From positions 1 to 5,618 of the forward strand of contig QMST01000042.1 of NCBI GenBank assembly GCA_003649745.1: a stretch of 5,618 nt of DNA. Reading direction: 5' to 3'. A program made the translations under genes and the position numbers. Under the pieces are notes generated by a model. It had not been told where the DNA came from. It worked only from the letters and a program-made list of their open reading frames with translations, and made no database searches. The stretch's first letter is position 1, and every line of letters begins with the position of its first letter. Shown piece by piece: positions 1 through 5,216 of this stretch. Source of the stretch: Thermoplasmata archaeon (GTDB lineage Archaea; Thermoplasmatota; E2; DHVEG-1; B8-G13).

Positions 1-960
1 AGATAAAAGGTAGTCACCATTTACTTCGATATGGTGATATCCGATGGCAACAATCTTATAAGAGATTTCCACGTCTATCCCCCCAGTACTCTCATTTTTA
101 CTCCAGTCTCCTTTTAAAATTCCCATCCATACCCAGCCCCAGGGTTTAGGCGTGGGGGATAAGGATCTTGTCTTTTTAACTTTTATATTCAGAGAGGTGG
201 AATAAGTACCATCATCTAGGTTTTTTAATACTGCTAGTATTATGTAGTCTCCTTCGTTATTCATAGTAAAGTGTGTTTCGATTGTTTTTTCCTCGCCAGA
301 TGGTATAGTATCGCCTTCTTCCTTATAGGAAGATATTATTTTTTTGTTTGTATCTAGGATTATAAACTCTGAATAATCATATTTGAAATCATAGTTCATG
401 GTGTTTTTTATTTTGAAGGTTATTTTCTCATTAGTTTTATAGGTATCCTTTGTTTTCTCCAATATGATTGGGAAATCTGCTCGCATCTTGCAATGTAGTA
501 TTGCTTCATCTGTTGCTTCTTTGTATGTTTTGGATGTTATATTGAGTACTATATCAGATGATGATGAGGATATGGTGTTTTTTAGTTCTATTACTAGGGT
601 GAAATCTACAGGTTGATGGTCGATCAGCTCTATCTCATAAGGATTAGATTCATCTGTTTTTATTCCGTTTATGTAAAAGTTTAAAATGTTTTTGTTTTCT
701 GTGATTTTTAAAATAGCGGTGTCAACTCCCTCATAAGATTTCTGAACACGTAACTTATACTTTGCAACAGCTCCTTCCCTAGCAGGCATCAGTAGGGTAT
801 TGTCAGAGAGGATGTATAAGGCAATGTTGTTATTCATCATTGTCATGGTTTGTTTGTGTTGTTGCATGTGGTTTGTTTTAATAGTGTTTAAACCAGTTGA
901 TATGCTGGTGGCTAGTAGCATTATAATAAGACTTATTCCTATAATGCCTGTTTTTTTCAT
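1..960 (-). CDS. Exported beta-rich protein of unknown function (partial, C-terminus beyond window)
   Basis: An uninterrupted 320-codon frame reads leftwards from ATG at 960-958 and leaves the window with no stop. The N-terminus is a classic signal peptide or membrane anchor: Lys2-Lys3, then a hydrophobic stretch at about residues 5-17, then polar sequence. There is no lipobox Cys. Residues 50-160 and 165-262 each alternate short hydrophobic beta-type strands with polar turns. The second block (Tyr-Lys-Thr-Asn-Glu-Lys, then Ile-Pro-Ser-Gly-Glu-Glu, then Glu-Gly-Asp-Tyr-Ile) resembles Ig-like sandwiches of the BsuPI/CARDB type, but that is inference. A Trp-rich patch lies at 274-286 (W274, W276, W278, W286). 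Two N-glycosylation sequons are visible (N140, N289). The start is fixed by the signal peptide and by a Shine-Dalgarno 9 bases upstream. It probably acts outside the membrane; no enzymatic motif is seen. Confidence 0.85.
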   Translation of the reverse strand, partial: MKKTGIIGISLIIMLLATSISTGLNTIKTNHMQQHKQTMTMMNNNIALYILSDNTLLMPAREGAVAKYKLRVQKSYEGVDTAILKITENKNILNFYINGIKTDESNPYEIELIDHQPVDFTLVIELKNTISSSSSDIVLNITSKTYKEATDEAILHCKMRADFPIILEKTKDTYKTNEKITFKIKNTMNYDFKYDYSEFIILDTNKKIISSYKEEGDTIPSGEEKTIETHFTMNNEGDYIILAVLKNLDDGTYSTSLNIKVKKTRSLSPTPKPWGWVWMGILKGDWSKNESTGGIDVEISYKIVAIGYHHIEVNGDYLLS

Positions 961-969
961 CTTTTATTG

Positions 970-977
970 TCACCTCT
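970..977 (-). promoter_or_regulatory. Shine-Dalgarno of the exported-protein gene
   Basis: Read on the minus strand this is AGAGGTGA, a strong complement to the archaeal 16S rRNA 3' end (anti-SD CACCUCC). It lies 9 bases before the ATG at 960 and supports that start. It is one of only two good SD sites in the window; the other is upstream of the transposase. Confidence 0.75.
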
Positions 978-1006
978 TTTTCTTATGTATAAAAGTGCAC
1001 CATTTT

Positions 1007-1016
1007 AATATATAAA
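1007..1016 (-). promoter_or_regulatory. TATA box (box A) of the exported-protein gene
   Basis: The minus strand reads TTTATATATT, close to the archaeal box A consensus. About 26 bases downstream would place transcription initiation near 986. That gives a leader of about 25 nt that still contains the Shine-Dalgarno at 970-977. The agreement of box, leader and SD spacing is good, but the transcription start is inferred. Confidence 0.55.
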
Positions 1017-1113
1017 ATTTTCGATAAAAAAATTGTTTTTTTGTCTCCCATACTATACTATATTATGTTATGTAAGTTGGGGTTTTAAGCATTCAAAATT
1101 TTTTTTGAAGATA

Positions 1114-1123
1114 AAATTTTAAA
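1114..1123 (+). promoter_or_regulatory. Possible TATA box for the tRNA thiolase gene (leaderless)
   Basis: AAATTTTAAA is centred about 27 bases before the ATG at 1146, the spacing expected for a leaderless archaeal transcript. No Shine-Dalgarno precedes that ATG, which fits. The surrounding 180 bases are very AT-rich (a TATA-like stretch also lies at 1050-1072), so the exact box is uncertain. Confidence 0.35.
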
Positions 1124-1145
1124 CCATGTTTTAATTCCATGATTT

Positions 1146-2060
1146 ATGGTTAAAAAATGTAGTAAATGCAACAAACCCAGTATAACTTTTATAAGATACA
1201 ATGGAACCCATCTATGTAAAGAGCATTTCATAGAATATTTCGAGAGAAGGGTTAAAAAGGAGTTAAAAAAACAAGGTAAAACACGGTCTGGTAGTGGAAT
1301 AGGTGTGGCATTATCTGGTGGTAAAGATAGTACTGTCACACTTTTTATGTTGAAAAAGATTTTCTCCAATAGAAAGGATGTGAATATATTTGCTATTTCT
1401 GTAGATGAGGGCATTAGGGGTTATAGAGATAAGAGTCTAAGAGTTGCTAGAGAAAACTGTGAAAAACTAGGTGTAGAATATCATGTTATATCGTTTAAAG
1501 AAACAATAGGATATACCCTAGATGAGATAGTGAGTAAGAATAGAGATCTTGGAGAATGTACATACTGTGGTGTTTTTAGAAGATTTTGTTTAAATAAAAA
1601 AGCAAAAGAGTTGAATCTAGATAAGATTGCTACGGGTCATAATCTAGATGATTTCTCCCAGTCTATCCTTATGAATTTTGTTAATGGAGATCTGGAAAAA
1701 CTAGTTAGACTAGGTCCACATGTAAAAGTGCAACCTGGTCTTATACCAAGGATTTTACCACTTCGGGTAATACCTGAAAAAGAGGTTACCCTTTATGCGA
1801 TAATCAACAATATCAAATTTTATGATGGAATCTGCCCATACTCTATACATGCAGTAAGAGGAGAGTTTAGAGACATCCTGGATGAGCTGGAATATATTAA
1901 CCCAGGGACAAGGCATAGTCTGGTTAGATCCTATGATGGCATAAAAGACTTTTTGGTTCAAAAGTTTCCACCTGCTAAGCTTAACAAGTGCCAGGTTTGT
2001 GGTGAGCCGACATCCCAGAATGTTTGCAAAACCTGTGAGCTACTTCAGAGGCTAAAATAA
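1146..2060 (+). CDS. tRNA 2-thiolation enzyme, TtuA/NcsA family (TIGR00269 type)
   Basis: A complete 304-aa member of the TtuA/Ncs6 PP-loop ATPases. These adenylate and then thiolate a tRNA uridine, using sulfur carried by a ubiquitin-like protein. Visible in order: an N-terminal zinc finger (C5, C8, C24, H27); the PP-loop SGGKDS at 57-62; the C138-x-x-C141 pair and C230, which match the three cysteines holding the [4Fe-4S] cluster in TtuA; TGHNLDD at 163-169; and a C-terminal zinc ribbon (C282, C285, C294, C297). The length is normal and all metal ligands are present, so it should be active. The start is the first ATG after an in-frame TGA at 1140. Sequence alone does not say whether it makes 2-thiouridine at wobble position 34 (NcsA role) or at position 54 (TtuA role), so no symbol is given. 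It is a single-gene unit with its own promoter region. Confidence 0.93.
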   Translation: MVKKCSKCNKPSITFIRYNGTHLCKEHFIEYFERRVKKELKKQGKTRSGSGIGVALSGGKDSTVTLFMLKKIFSNRKDVNIFAISVDEGIRGYRDKSLRVARENCEKLGVEYHVISFKETIGYTLDEIVSKNRDLGECTYCGVFRRFCLNKKAKELNLDKIATGHNLDDFSQSILMNFVNGDLEKLVRLGPHVKVQPGLIPRILPLRVIPEKEVTLYAIINNIKFYDGICPYSIHAVRGEFRDILDELEYINPGTRHSLVRSYDGIKDFLVQKFPPAKLNKCQVCGEPTSQNVCKTCELLQRLK

Positions 2061-2071
2061 AATTCTTCTAT

Positions 2072-2115
2072 AACCTATTTTAGATATGCTCAACAGTTGT
2101 GACCAGGTTTTTTTT
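2072..2115 (+). terminator. Probable T-run terminator of the tRNA thiolase gene
   Basis: A run of eight T (2108-2115) lies about 50 bases after the stop codon. Oligo-T runs are the usual intrinsic termination signal in archaea. A weak dyad (AACCT at 2072-2076, AGGTT at 2105-2109) overlaps it, but the 28-base loop makes a meaningful hairpin doubtful. A second seven-T run at 2161-2167 may act as backup. Confidence 0.45.
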
Positions 2116-2187
2116 ATCATATTCTAAAATCACTGCATCGCATTTCTTTTAGATATCACATTTTTTTCTAGTTTTCTGAGGAAAACT

Positions 2188-2197
2188 TTTAATTTTA
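2188..2197 (+). promoter_or_regulatory. Possible TATA box of radB
   Basis: TTTAATTTTA lies about 40 bases before the radB ATG. It would give a leader of about 15 nt with no Shine-Dalgarno, typical of short-leader archaeal mRNAs. The A-rich bases just before it (GAAAAC) could serve as a TFB recognition element. The call rests on spacing and composition only. Confidence 0.35.
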
Positions 2198-2233
2198 AAA
2201 CATGCTGACATCTACTTGTGTAGATAGATAAAT

Positions 2234-2893
2234 ATGTCTAAAAGATTAAGGATAAATTGTAAACCTCTAGATGATCTACTCGGTGGAGGGTTAGAAAGTG
2301 GTATAATCACTGAGTTTTATGGTGAGGCAGGCAGCGGTAAAACAAACATTTGCATCCAAGCAGCGAGGGAGTGTATAGTTAATAATTTTGGTAAAGTTGC
2401 TTATGTTGATGCAGAGGGTGTTTCAATGGAGCGTTTTATTCAAATATGTGAGAATGCAGACTACAATTATATTCTTTCAAATATAATATTTTTTAATCCA
2501 TCATCTTTTTTAGAGCAGGAGAAAATAATAATGGGTTTGTCTAAGGTGAAAAACATTGGGTTGGTGGTGGTGGATACAATCAACATGTTTTATCGGATAA
2601 TGATAGAAGATGATGAGGAGGGTGCTAATAGGTCATTGGTTAGACAACTTACTAGTTTACAACTTCTTGCAAGGAAACAGGATTTATATGCTGTGATCAC
2701 CAGTCAGGTTTATACAGCTGAGAATGGTGATATTAGACCATTTGCAGGAAAAGGAATAGAGCATATGGCTAAAACCATTGTAAAACTGGAGAGGATTGGC
2801 AGAGGGAAGAGAAAAGCAGTTATTATAAAACACAGGTCTCAACCAGAGGGCAAAGAGGCGGTGTTCTATATAGTCAAAAATGGGTTGAAATAG
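2234..2893 (+). CDS. radB: DNA repair and recombination protein RadB
   Basis: A 219-aa RecA/RadA-family ATPase core without the N-terminal helix-hairpin-helix domain of RadA, which together with the length identifies RadB. Visible motifs: the N-terminal family pattern CKPLDDLLGGGLESG at 9-23; Walker A GEAGSGKT at 30-37; YVDAEG at 57-62 with the probable catalytic Glu61; Walker B LVVVD at 110-114; and TSQV at 156-159 in the position of the RadA/RecA sensor region. RadB is a euryarchaeal RadA paralogue that binds DNA and is thought to help RadA in recombination; its ATPase is generally weak. The start is the first ATG after an in-frame TAG at 2225. The C-terminus (FYIVKNGLK) looks natural, so the insertion sequence starting 3 bp after the stop does not seem to have truncated it. 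The native radB terminator was probably displaced by the insertion. Confidence 0.95.
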   Translation: MSKRLRINCKPLDDLLGGGLESGIITEFYGEAGSGKTNICIQAARECIVNNFGKVAYVDAEGVSMERFIQICENADYNYILSNIIFFNPSSFLEQEKIIMGLSKVKNIGLVVVDTINMFYRIMIEDDEEGANRSLVRQLTSLQLLARKQDLYAVITSQVYTAENGDIRPFAGKGIEHMAKTIVKLERIGRGKRKAVIIKHRSQPEGKEAVFYIVKNGLK

Positions 2894-2896
2894 GTA

Positions 2897-2911
2897 GCTT
2901 CATCCCGAAAT
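2897..2911 (+). repeat. Left terminal inverted repeat of the IS
   Basis: GCTTCATCCCGAAAT, paired with 4085-4099 with one mismatch (G versus T at position 11). The GAAATAG that straddles its inner end (2907-2913) is identical to the GAAATAG that ends radB (2887-2893), giving a 7-bp direct repeat 20 bp apart. Confidence 0.78.
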
Positions 2912-2920
2912 AGATAAAAC

Positions 2921-2960
2921 AGGAGGAAACATGTTTCTCTTAGCGGATGGGATGCGCTAA
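2921..2960 (+). promoter_or_regulatory. Transposase translation start region: SD, palindrome and 9-codon leader ORF
   Basis: AGGAGG at 2921-2926 is the strongest Shine-Dalgarno on the plus strand. It sits properly spaced only for ATG 2931, which opens a 9-codon frame (MFLLADGMR, stop 2958-2960) out of frame with the transposase. That mini-ORF overlaps the transposase ATG at 2947, which is about 20 bases from the SD. A perfect 12-bp palindrome, GAAACATGTTTC (2926-2937), is centred on the upstream ATG. The layout suggests translational coupling or a start-site control of transposase, but no mechanism is proven. Confidence 0.45.
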
Positions 2961-3900
2961 GAAAAGAATGAACCCAAGAGTTGTAAACCATGTGAACCGC
3001 AACCTTGTAGTTTTTCTAACAAAGATGGTGATGAAAGCAGTATATCAGCTACCACCGCCATGGGAACCCAAAAACCTGGGTAGAAAAGGATATGATCCGA
3101 GATTAGTAGCGATCTGTTGTATACTGAAGGTGGCTTTCAACCTAAGCTTTGATGGTATTGAAGCATATATCAAAGACAGTGTTGTACTGAGACAGCATTA
3201 TCAGCATCTACCGGGACATAGTGTTATACATCGTGGTATGCAAAAACTTTCCATGAGGTATATACGTAAGGTGATGAACCATATTACAAGGTTTCTAAGG
3301 AGAAAAAGGATGGATATAGCTGTTGATAGCACAGGTTTCAGTACAAACAACAGAAGTAAATGGTATGATATAAGAATTAAACATAAAAGCAGCAGAAAAG
3401 AATGCATCAAACTACATATAAGCATTGATATTGAAACAGGTGTAACCTTTTCCTTCAATGTAACATCCTGGAGCAGACATGATTCCAAGGAGTTCAAAAG
3501 GTTAATCAATGGTTTACCGGAGTTAGGGAATGTTTTGGGTGATAAAGCATACTCCTCTAGAGTAAACTGTCAAATGGTGGTTGATAAAAAGGGTAAACCA
3601 TATCTGTATTTCAAGGAGAATGCAACCAGTAGAGCCAAAGGTAAATCTGCATGGATCATCTCTTTAAGAGAGTTCAAAAACGATAAGGAAAAATGGTTAG
3701 CTGTATACCATCTTCGTTCTATTATTGAAAGCGTGTTTTCCTCGATAAAGAAAAGATGGGGTAGCTTTCTACGTAGTAGAAAGAAATGGATGCAGAGAAA
3801 AGAGCTGGCTTTGAAAGTCCTGGTTTATAATATTAAGCAGGTTCTCATGGTAAGGTATGCAAGAGAAAAGGGTGTACCTCTGTGGATACATGTAAAATAG
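2947..3900 (+). CDS. DDE transposase, IS4/IS5 superfamily (DDE_Tnp_1 fold)
   Basis: A 317-aa, apparently intact transposase that cuts and joins the ends of its own element. The catalytic triad can be placed: D127 in DIAVDSTGF, D199 in VLGDKAYSS, and E261 inside the full Y-x2-R-x3-E-x6-K signature (Y254, R257, E261, K268) typical of this superfamily. The N-terminal 115 residues are basic and helical and probably bind the terminal repeats. Length is normal and no frameshift is present, so the element may still be mobile. The ATG at 2947 directly follows an in-frame TAG, so the frame cannot begin earlier; Met8 (ATG at 2968) is an alternative start. The protein is strongly basic, with a Lys/Arg-rich stretch after K268. 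Assignment to a subgroup (IS5, ISH or another) would need comparison with named elements. Confidence 0.92.
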   Translation: MGCAKKRMNPRVVNHVNRNLVVFLTKMVMKAVYQLPPPWEPKNLGRKGYDPRLVAICCILKVAFNLSFDGIEAYIKDSVVLRQHYQHLPGHSVIHRGMQKLSMRYIRKVMNHITRFLRRKRMDIAVDSTGFSTNNRSKWYDIRIKHKSSRKECIKLHISIDIETGVTFSFNVTSWSRHDSKEFKRLINGLPELGNVLGDKAYSSRVNCQMVVDKKGKPYLYFKENATSRAKGKSAWIISLREFKNDKEKWLAVYHLRSIIESVFSSIKKRWGSFLRSRKKWMQRKELALKVLVYNIKQVLMVRYAREKGVPLWIHVK

Positions 3901-3912
3901 TTTCCACAGAGG
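3877..3912 (+). terminator. Stem-loop over the transposase stop codon
   Basis: A perfect 10-bp inverted repeat, CCTCTGTGGA (3877-3886) and TCCACAGAGG (3903-3912), has a 16-base loop containing the TAG stop at 3898-3900. It could fold in the mRNA end. It is not followed by a T-run, so it is more likely an mRNA-stability or anti-readthrough structure than a simple intrinsic terminator. Confidence 0.5.
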
Positions 3913-3974
3913 AACCCAGCGAATTCACCTAACCATTTAGTGTATACTATATCTCTCTATTAAAGATTATCCAC

Positions 3975-3989
3975 CTTCATCTAAGAAAT
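3975..3989 (+). repeat. Degenerate internal copy of the IS terminal repeat
   Basis: CTTCATCTAAGAAAT aligns with the left end CTTCATCCCGAAAT if one base is gapped (TAA in place of CC). It is in direct orientation, about 110 bp inside the right end. It could be a subterminal transposase-binding site or a chance match. Confidence 0.25.
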
Positions 3990-4044
3990 TGATGGATTCT
4001 CATAGTTCCACTACTCCAATCTCAGATGTTTAACCCCCTACTGA

Positions 4045-4097
4045 TTCATCCCAAAATTGTGTTTATGATGTGCCATTGCACATCATTTAGGGATGAA
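4045..4097. repeat. Nested palindrome carrying two copies of the IS terminal repeat
   Basis: The outer arms TTCATCCCAAAAT (4045-4057) and ATTTAGGGATGAA (4085-4097) are inverted copies with one mismatch, and both match the IS terminal repeat. Inside them is a second hairpin, perfect over 9 bp: ATGATGTGC (4065-4073), loop CATT, GCACATCAT (4078-4086). The 53-bp unit resembles a miniature inverted-repeat element fused with the IS right end. Confidence 0.65.
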
Positions 4098-4099
4098 GC
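4085..4099 (-). repeat. Right terminal inverted repeat of the IS
   Basis: On the minus strand it reads GCTTCATCCCTAAAT, matching the left end at 14 of 15 positions. Its inner two bases overlap the 9-bp hairpin arm at 4078-4086. Confidence 0.75.
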
Positions 4100-4182
4100 C
4101 TCTTGTTTATATATTTGTCTTACTGATATCATCTGTTTAGATTTTTTAAAATAGAAAGTTTTTTAATTATATCAGCACCAGT

Positions 4183-4308
4183 TTATTTTCCTATAGAATG
4201 GATAATGCATCTAGAGTTCTCCTGGTCCCACCATGCACATGCGTTTTCTAAACATTTCACATATTGAATGTTTCCTTTTCCACTCAATAAAGGACAATAC
4301 CCAGTCAT
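4183..4308 (-). CDS. Small four-cysteine protein (41 aa), possible metal-binding or Fe-S micro-protein
   Basis: ATG at 4308-4306 to TAA at 4185-4183 encodes 41 residues. The pattern is CPLLSG (C5), then VKC (C19), then NACAWWD (C24), then C34 and II. Four spaced cysteines, the CPL-S-G start and the C-A-W-W-D core recall short uncharacterised proteins of anaerobic archaea and bacteria that share a C-P-x-x-S ... C-x4-C-A-W-W ... C-A-I layout. I know that likeness only by memory of the pattern. Four Cys would suit one zinc ion or one iron-sulfur cluster; no function is established. The gene lies 42 bases after the SDR gene on the same strand. It may be co-transcribed with it or start leaderless from TTAAATA at about 4331-4337; no SD is present. 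The composition looks coding despite the size. Confidence 0.72.
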   Translation of the reverse strand: MTGYCPLLSGKGNIQYVKCLENACAWWDQENSRCIIHSIGK

Positions 4309-4335
4309 GTAAAAATATAAAATTTACCGGGTATT
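4296..4335. repeat. Inverted repeat between the SDR and small Cys protein genes
   Basis: AATACCC (4296-4302) and GGGTATT (4329-4335) enclose 26 bases that include an AT-rich core (TTTATATTT on the minus strand) and the ATG of the small gene. It could be an operator, an RNA hairpin hiding the start codon, or chance. Confidence 0.35.
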
Positions 4336-4350
4336 TAACAGTAGTTGTTT

Positions 4351-5091
4351 TTAATGGATATAGAGACCACCGTTTACATTTATTGTCTCACCGGTGATAT
4401 ATGAGGATAAATCTGATGCTAAAAACAAGCAAACATTTGCAACTTCCTCCGGTTTTCCAAGTCTACCCAGTGGTATCTCTGATTCTCTTTTTCTTCGCAT
4501 TTCCTCAGTATAATGCGCTACGATGTCTGTATCTATTGTACCTGGTGCGACAGCGTTCACAAGAATATTCCTGGGGGCTAACTCCAATGCTAGACTTCTC
4601 ATCAACCCTAGCATGCCAGCCTTTGATGTTGCATAATCTGCACCATGGGCTGAACCTTTGAATGCAAGCTGGGAGGAAATAAAAATTATCCTCCCACCAT
4701 TTGGGATAAAAGGTAGAGAACACTTGCATAGGTTATAACAACCATTCAGGTTTACATCAAGTACTCTTCTCCAAGTTTCTAAAGGTAGATCCTTGAAATA
4801 ATTTCTCACATATATGCCTGCATTATTTACGAGAATGTCGATATGATCTGCTCTATCAACAAAATTAGAAACCATGTTTCTAACCTCCTCTAGGCTTGCT
4901 ATGTCACCTTTTAACAGCATTCCACTACCGTTTTTTTCTTCTATTGTTCCTAGTACTTTTTTCGCCTCTTTTTCACTAGAGTTATAGTTTATACCCACAA
5001 ACGCACCATGCTCTGCAAACCTTATAGCGATAGCACGCCCTATGCCCCTAGATGCCCCGCTAATCAATGCTGTTTTACCTTTCAACAACAT
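4351..5091 (-). CDS. Short-chain dehydrogenase/reductase, FabG-like 3-oxoacyl reductase type
   Basis: A complete 246-aa classical SDR, a cytosolic NAD(P)H-dependent ketone/alcohol oxidoreductase. Visible: the nucleotide loop SGASRGIG at 11-18 (Ser replaces the usual first Thr); D63 for the adenine contact; NNAG at 89-92; catalytic N114, S140, Y153 and K157 with the normal 13-residue Ser-Tyr spacing; and the C-terminal GETINVNGG typical of FabG-like enzymes. Ser14-Arg15 and the lack of an acidic residue after the second strand suggest NADP(H). Substrate cannot be read from the sequence. Most archaea lack a bacterial-type fatty acid synthase, so a role in fatty acid synthesis should not be assumed. 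The ATG at 5091 gives the standard N-terminus (LKGKTALISG). It is transcribed away from the radical SAM gene and towards the IS, and may share a transcript with the 41-aa protein. Confidence 0.92.
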   Translation of the reverse strand: MLLKGKTALISGASRGIGRAIAIRFAEHGAFVGINYNSSEKEAKKVLGTIEEKNGSGMLLKGDIASLEEVRNMVSNFVDRADHIDILVNNAGIYVRNYFKDLPLETWRRVLDVNLNGCYNLCKCSLPFIPNGGRIIFISSQLAFKGSAHGADYATSKAGMLGLMRSLALELAPRNILVNAVAPGTIDTDIVAHYTEEMRRKRESEIPLGRLGKPEEVANVCLFLASDLSSYITGETINVNGGLYIH

Positions 5092-5128
5092 GGAATCCTA
5101 ATATTATTTCAGTATTTGTAAAGGTTAT

Positions 5129-5138
5129 GTTTTAAATA
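5129..5138 (-). promoter_or_regulatory. Possible TATA box of the SDR gene
   Basis: The minus strand reads TATTTAAAAC about 40 bases before the ATG, predicting a leader of roughly 15 nt. Only a weak AGGA lies before the start codon. Assignment is by spacing and composition. Confidence 0.4.
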
Positions 5139-5152
5139 GAAGAAAAAATCCT

Positions 5153-5171
5153 CTGATAGAGAAATTATCAG
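5153..5171. promoter_or_regulatory. Operator-like dyad in the divergent promoter region
   Basis: CTGATA (5153-5158) and TATCAG (5166-5171) form a 6+6 inverted repeat with a 7-bp centre. It directly abuts the TATA-like TTTATAATT (5172-5180) and lies between the divergent SDR and radical SAM genes. The layout suits a dimeric regulator, but short dyads are common in AT-rich DNA. Confidence 0.3.
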
Positions 5172-5216
5172 TTTATAATTGGTGGTTAGTGAAAATGAAA
5201 AAAAATACATAAAAAG

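Larger units (their letters stand above)
2897..4099 (+). mobile_element. IS4/IS5-superfamily insertion sequence, about 1.2 kb
   Basis: Bounded by terminal inverted repeats GCTTCATCCCGAAAT (left) and its near-perfect reverse complement on the right (14 of 15 match), enclosing one intact DDE transposase in the same direction as radB. It lies 3 bp after the radB stop. The outermost GC could instead be a 2-bp target duplication, since GC is self-complementary; ends at 2899 and 4097 are equally possible. No longer target duplication is visible. The left 50 bp hold a palindrome and an SD. The right 200 bp are non-coding and rich in secondary structure. Confidence 0.8.
3913..4182. other. Non-coding stretch: IS right end and spacer
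   Basis: No frame on either strand looks coding. Within the IS (to 4099) it holds an imperfect copy of the terminal repeat (3975-3989), the nested palindrome (4045-4097) and little else. Outside the IS, 4100-4182 is AT-rich, with T-runs at 4142-4147 and 4159-4164 that could end plus-strand transcripts leaving the IS. On the minus strand this spacer is the 3' flank of the small Cys protein gene. No tRNA or convincing box C/D RNA was found. Confidence 0.5.

Noticed and set aside
800..1015. 71-codon plus-strand frame rich in hydrophobic residues
   Set aside because: It lies antisense to the signal-peptide region and promoter of the exported-protein gene. Its hydrophobic, Cys/Phe-rich content mirrors that strand.
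1085..1414. 109-codon minus-strand frame
   Set aside because: It overlaps the zinc finger and PP-loop of the tRNA thiolase on the other strand. There are no recognisable motifs and it is a shadow of that gene.
3201..3509. 102-codon minus-strand frame inside the transposase
   Set aside because: It is antisense to the first catalytic Asp region, with low-complexity Leu-rich content and no start context.
4041..4126. Box C/D small RNA: TATGATGT at 4064 and CTGA at 4041 and 4123
   Set aside because: Box C is imperfect, the box spacing is wrong, and the bases are better explained as arms of the nested palindrome.
3901..4345. tRNA gene or CRISPR array in the gene-poor stretch
   Set aside because: No T-arm GGTTCRA motif or cloverleaf can be formed, and there is no evenly spaced repeat-spacer pattern.
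4401..4729. Frames on both strands within the SDR gene (4401-4661 plus, 4505-4729 minus)
   Set aside because: The SDR frame carries all catalytic motifs through this stretch; these are overlapping shadows.
5195..5212. Five-codon leader peptide (MKKNT) after GGTGG in the divergent region
   Set aside because: It is too short and A-rich to judge, with no regulatory codons or attenuator structure.
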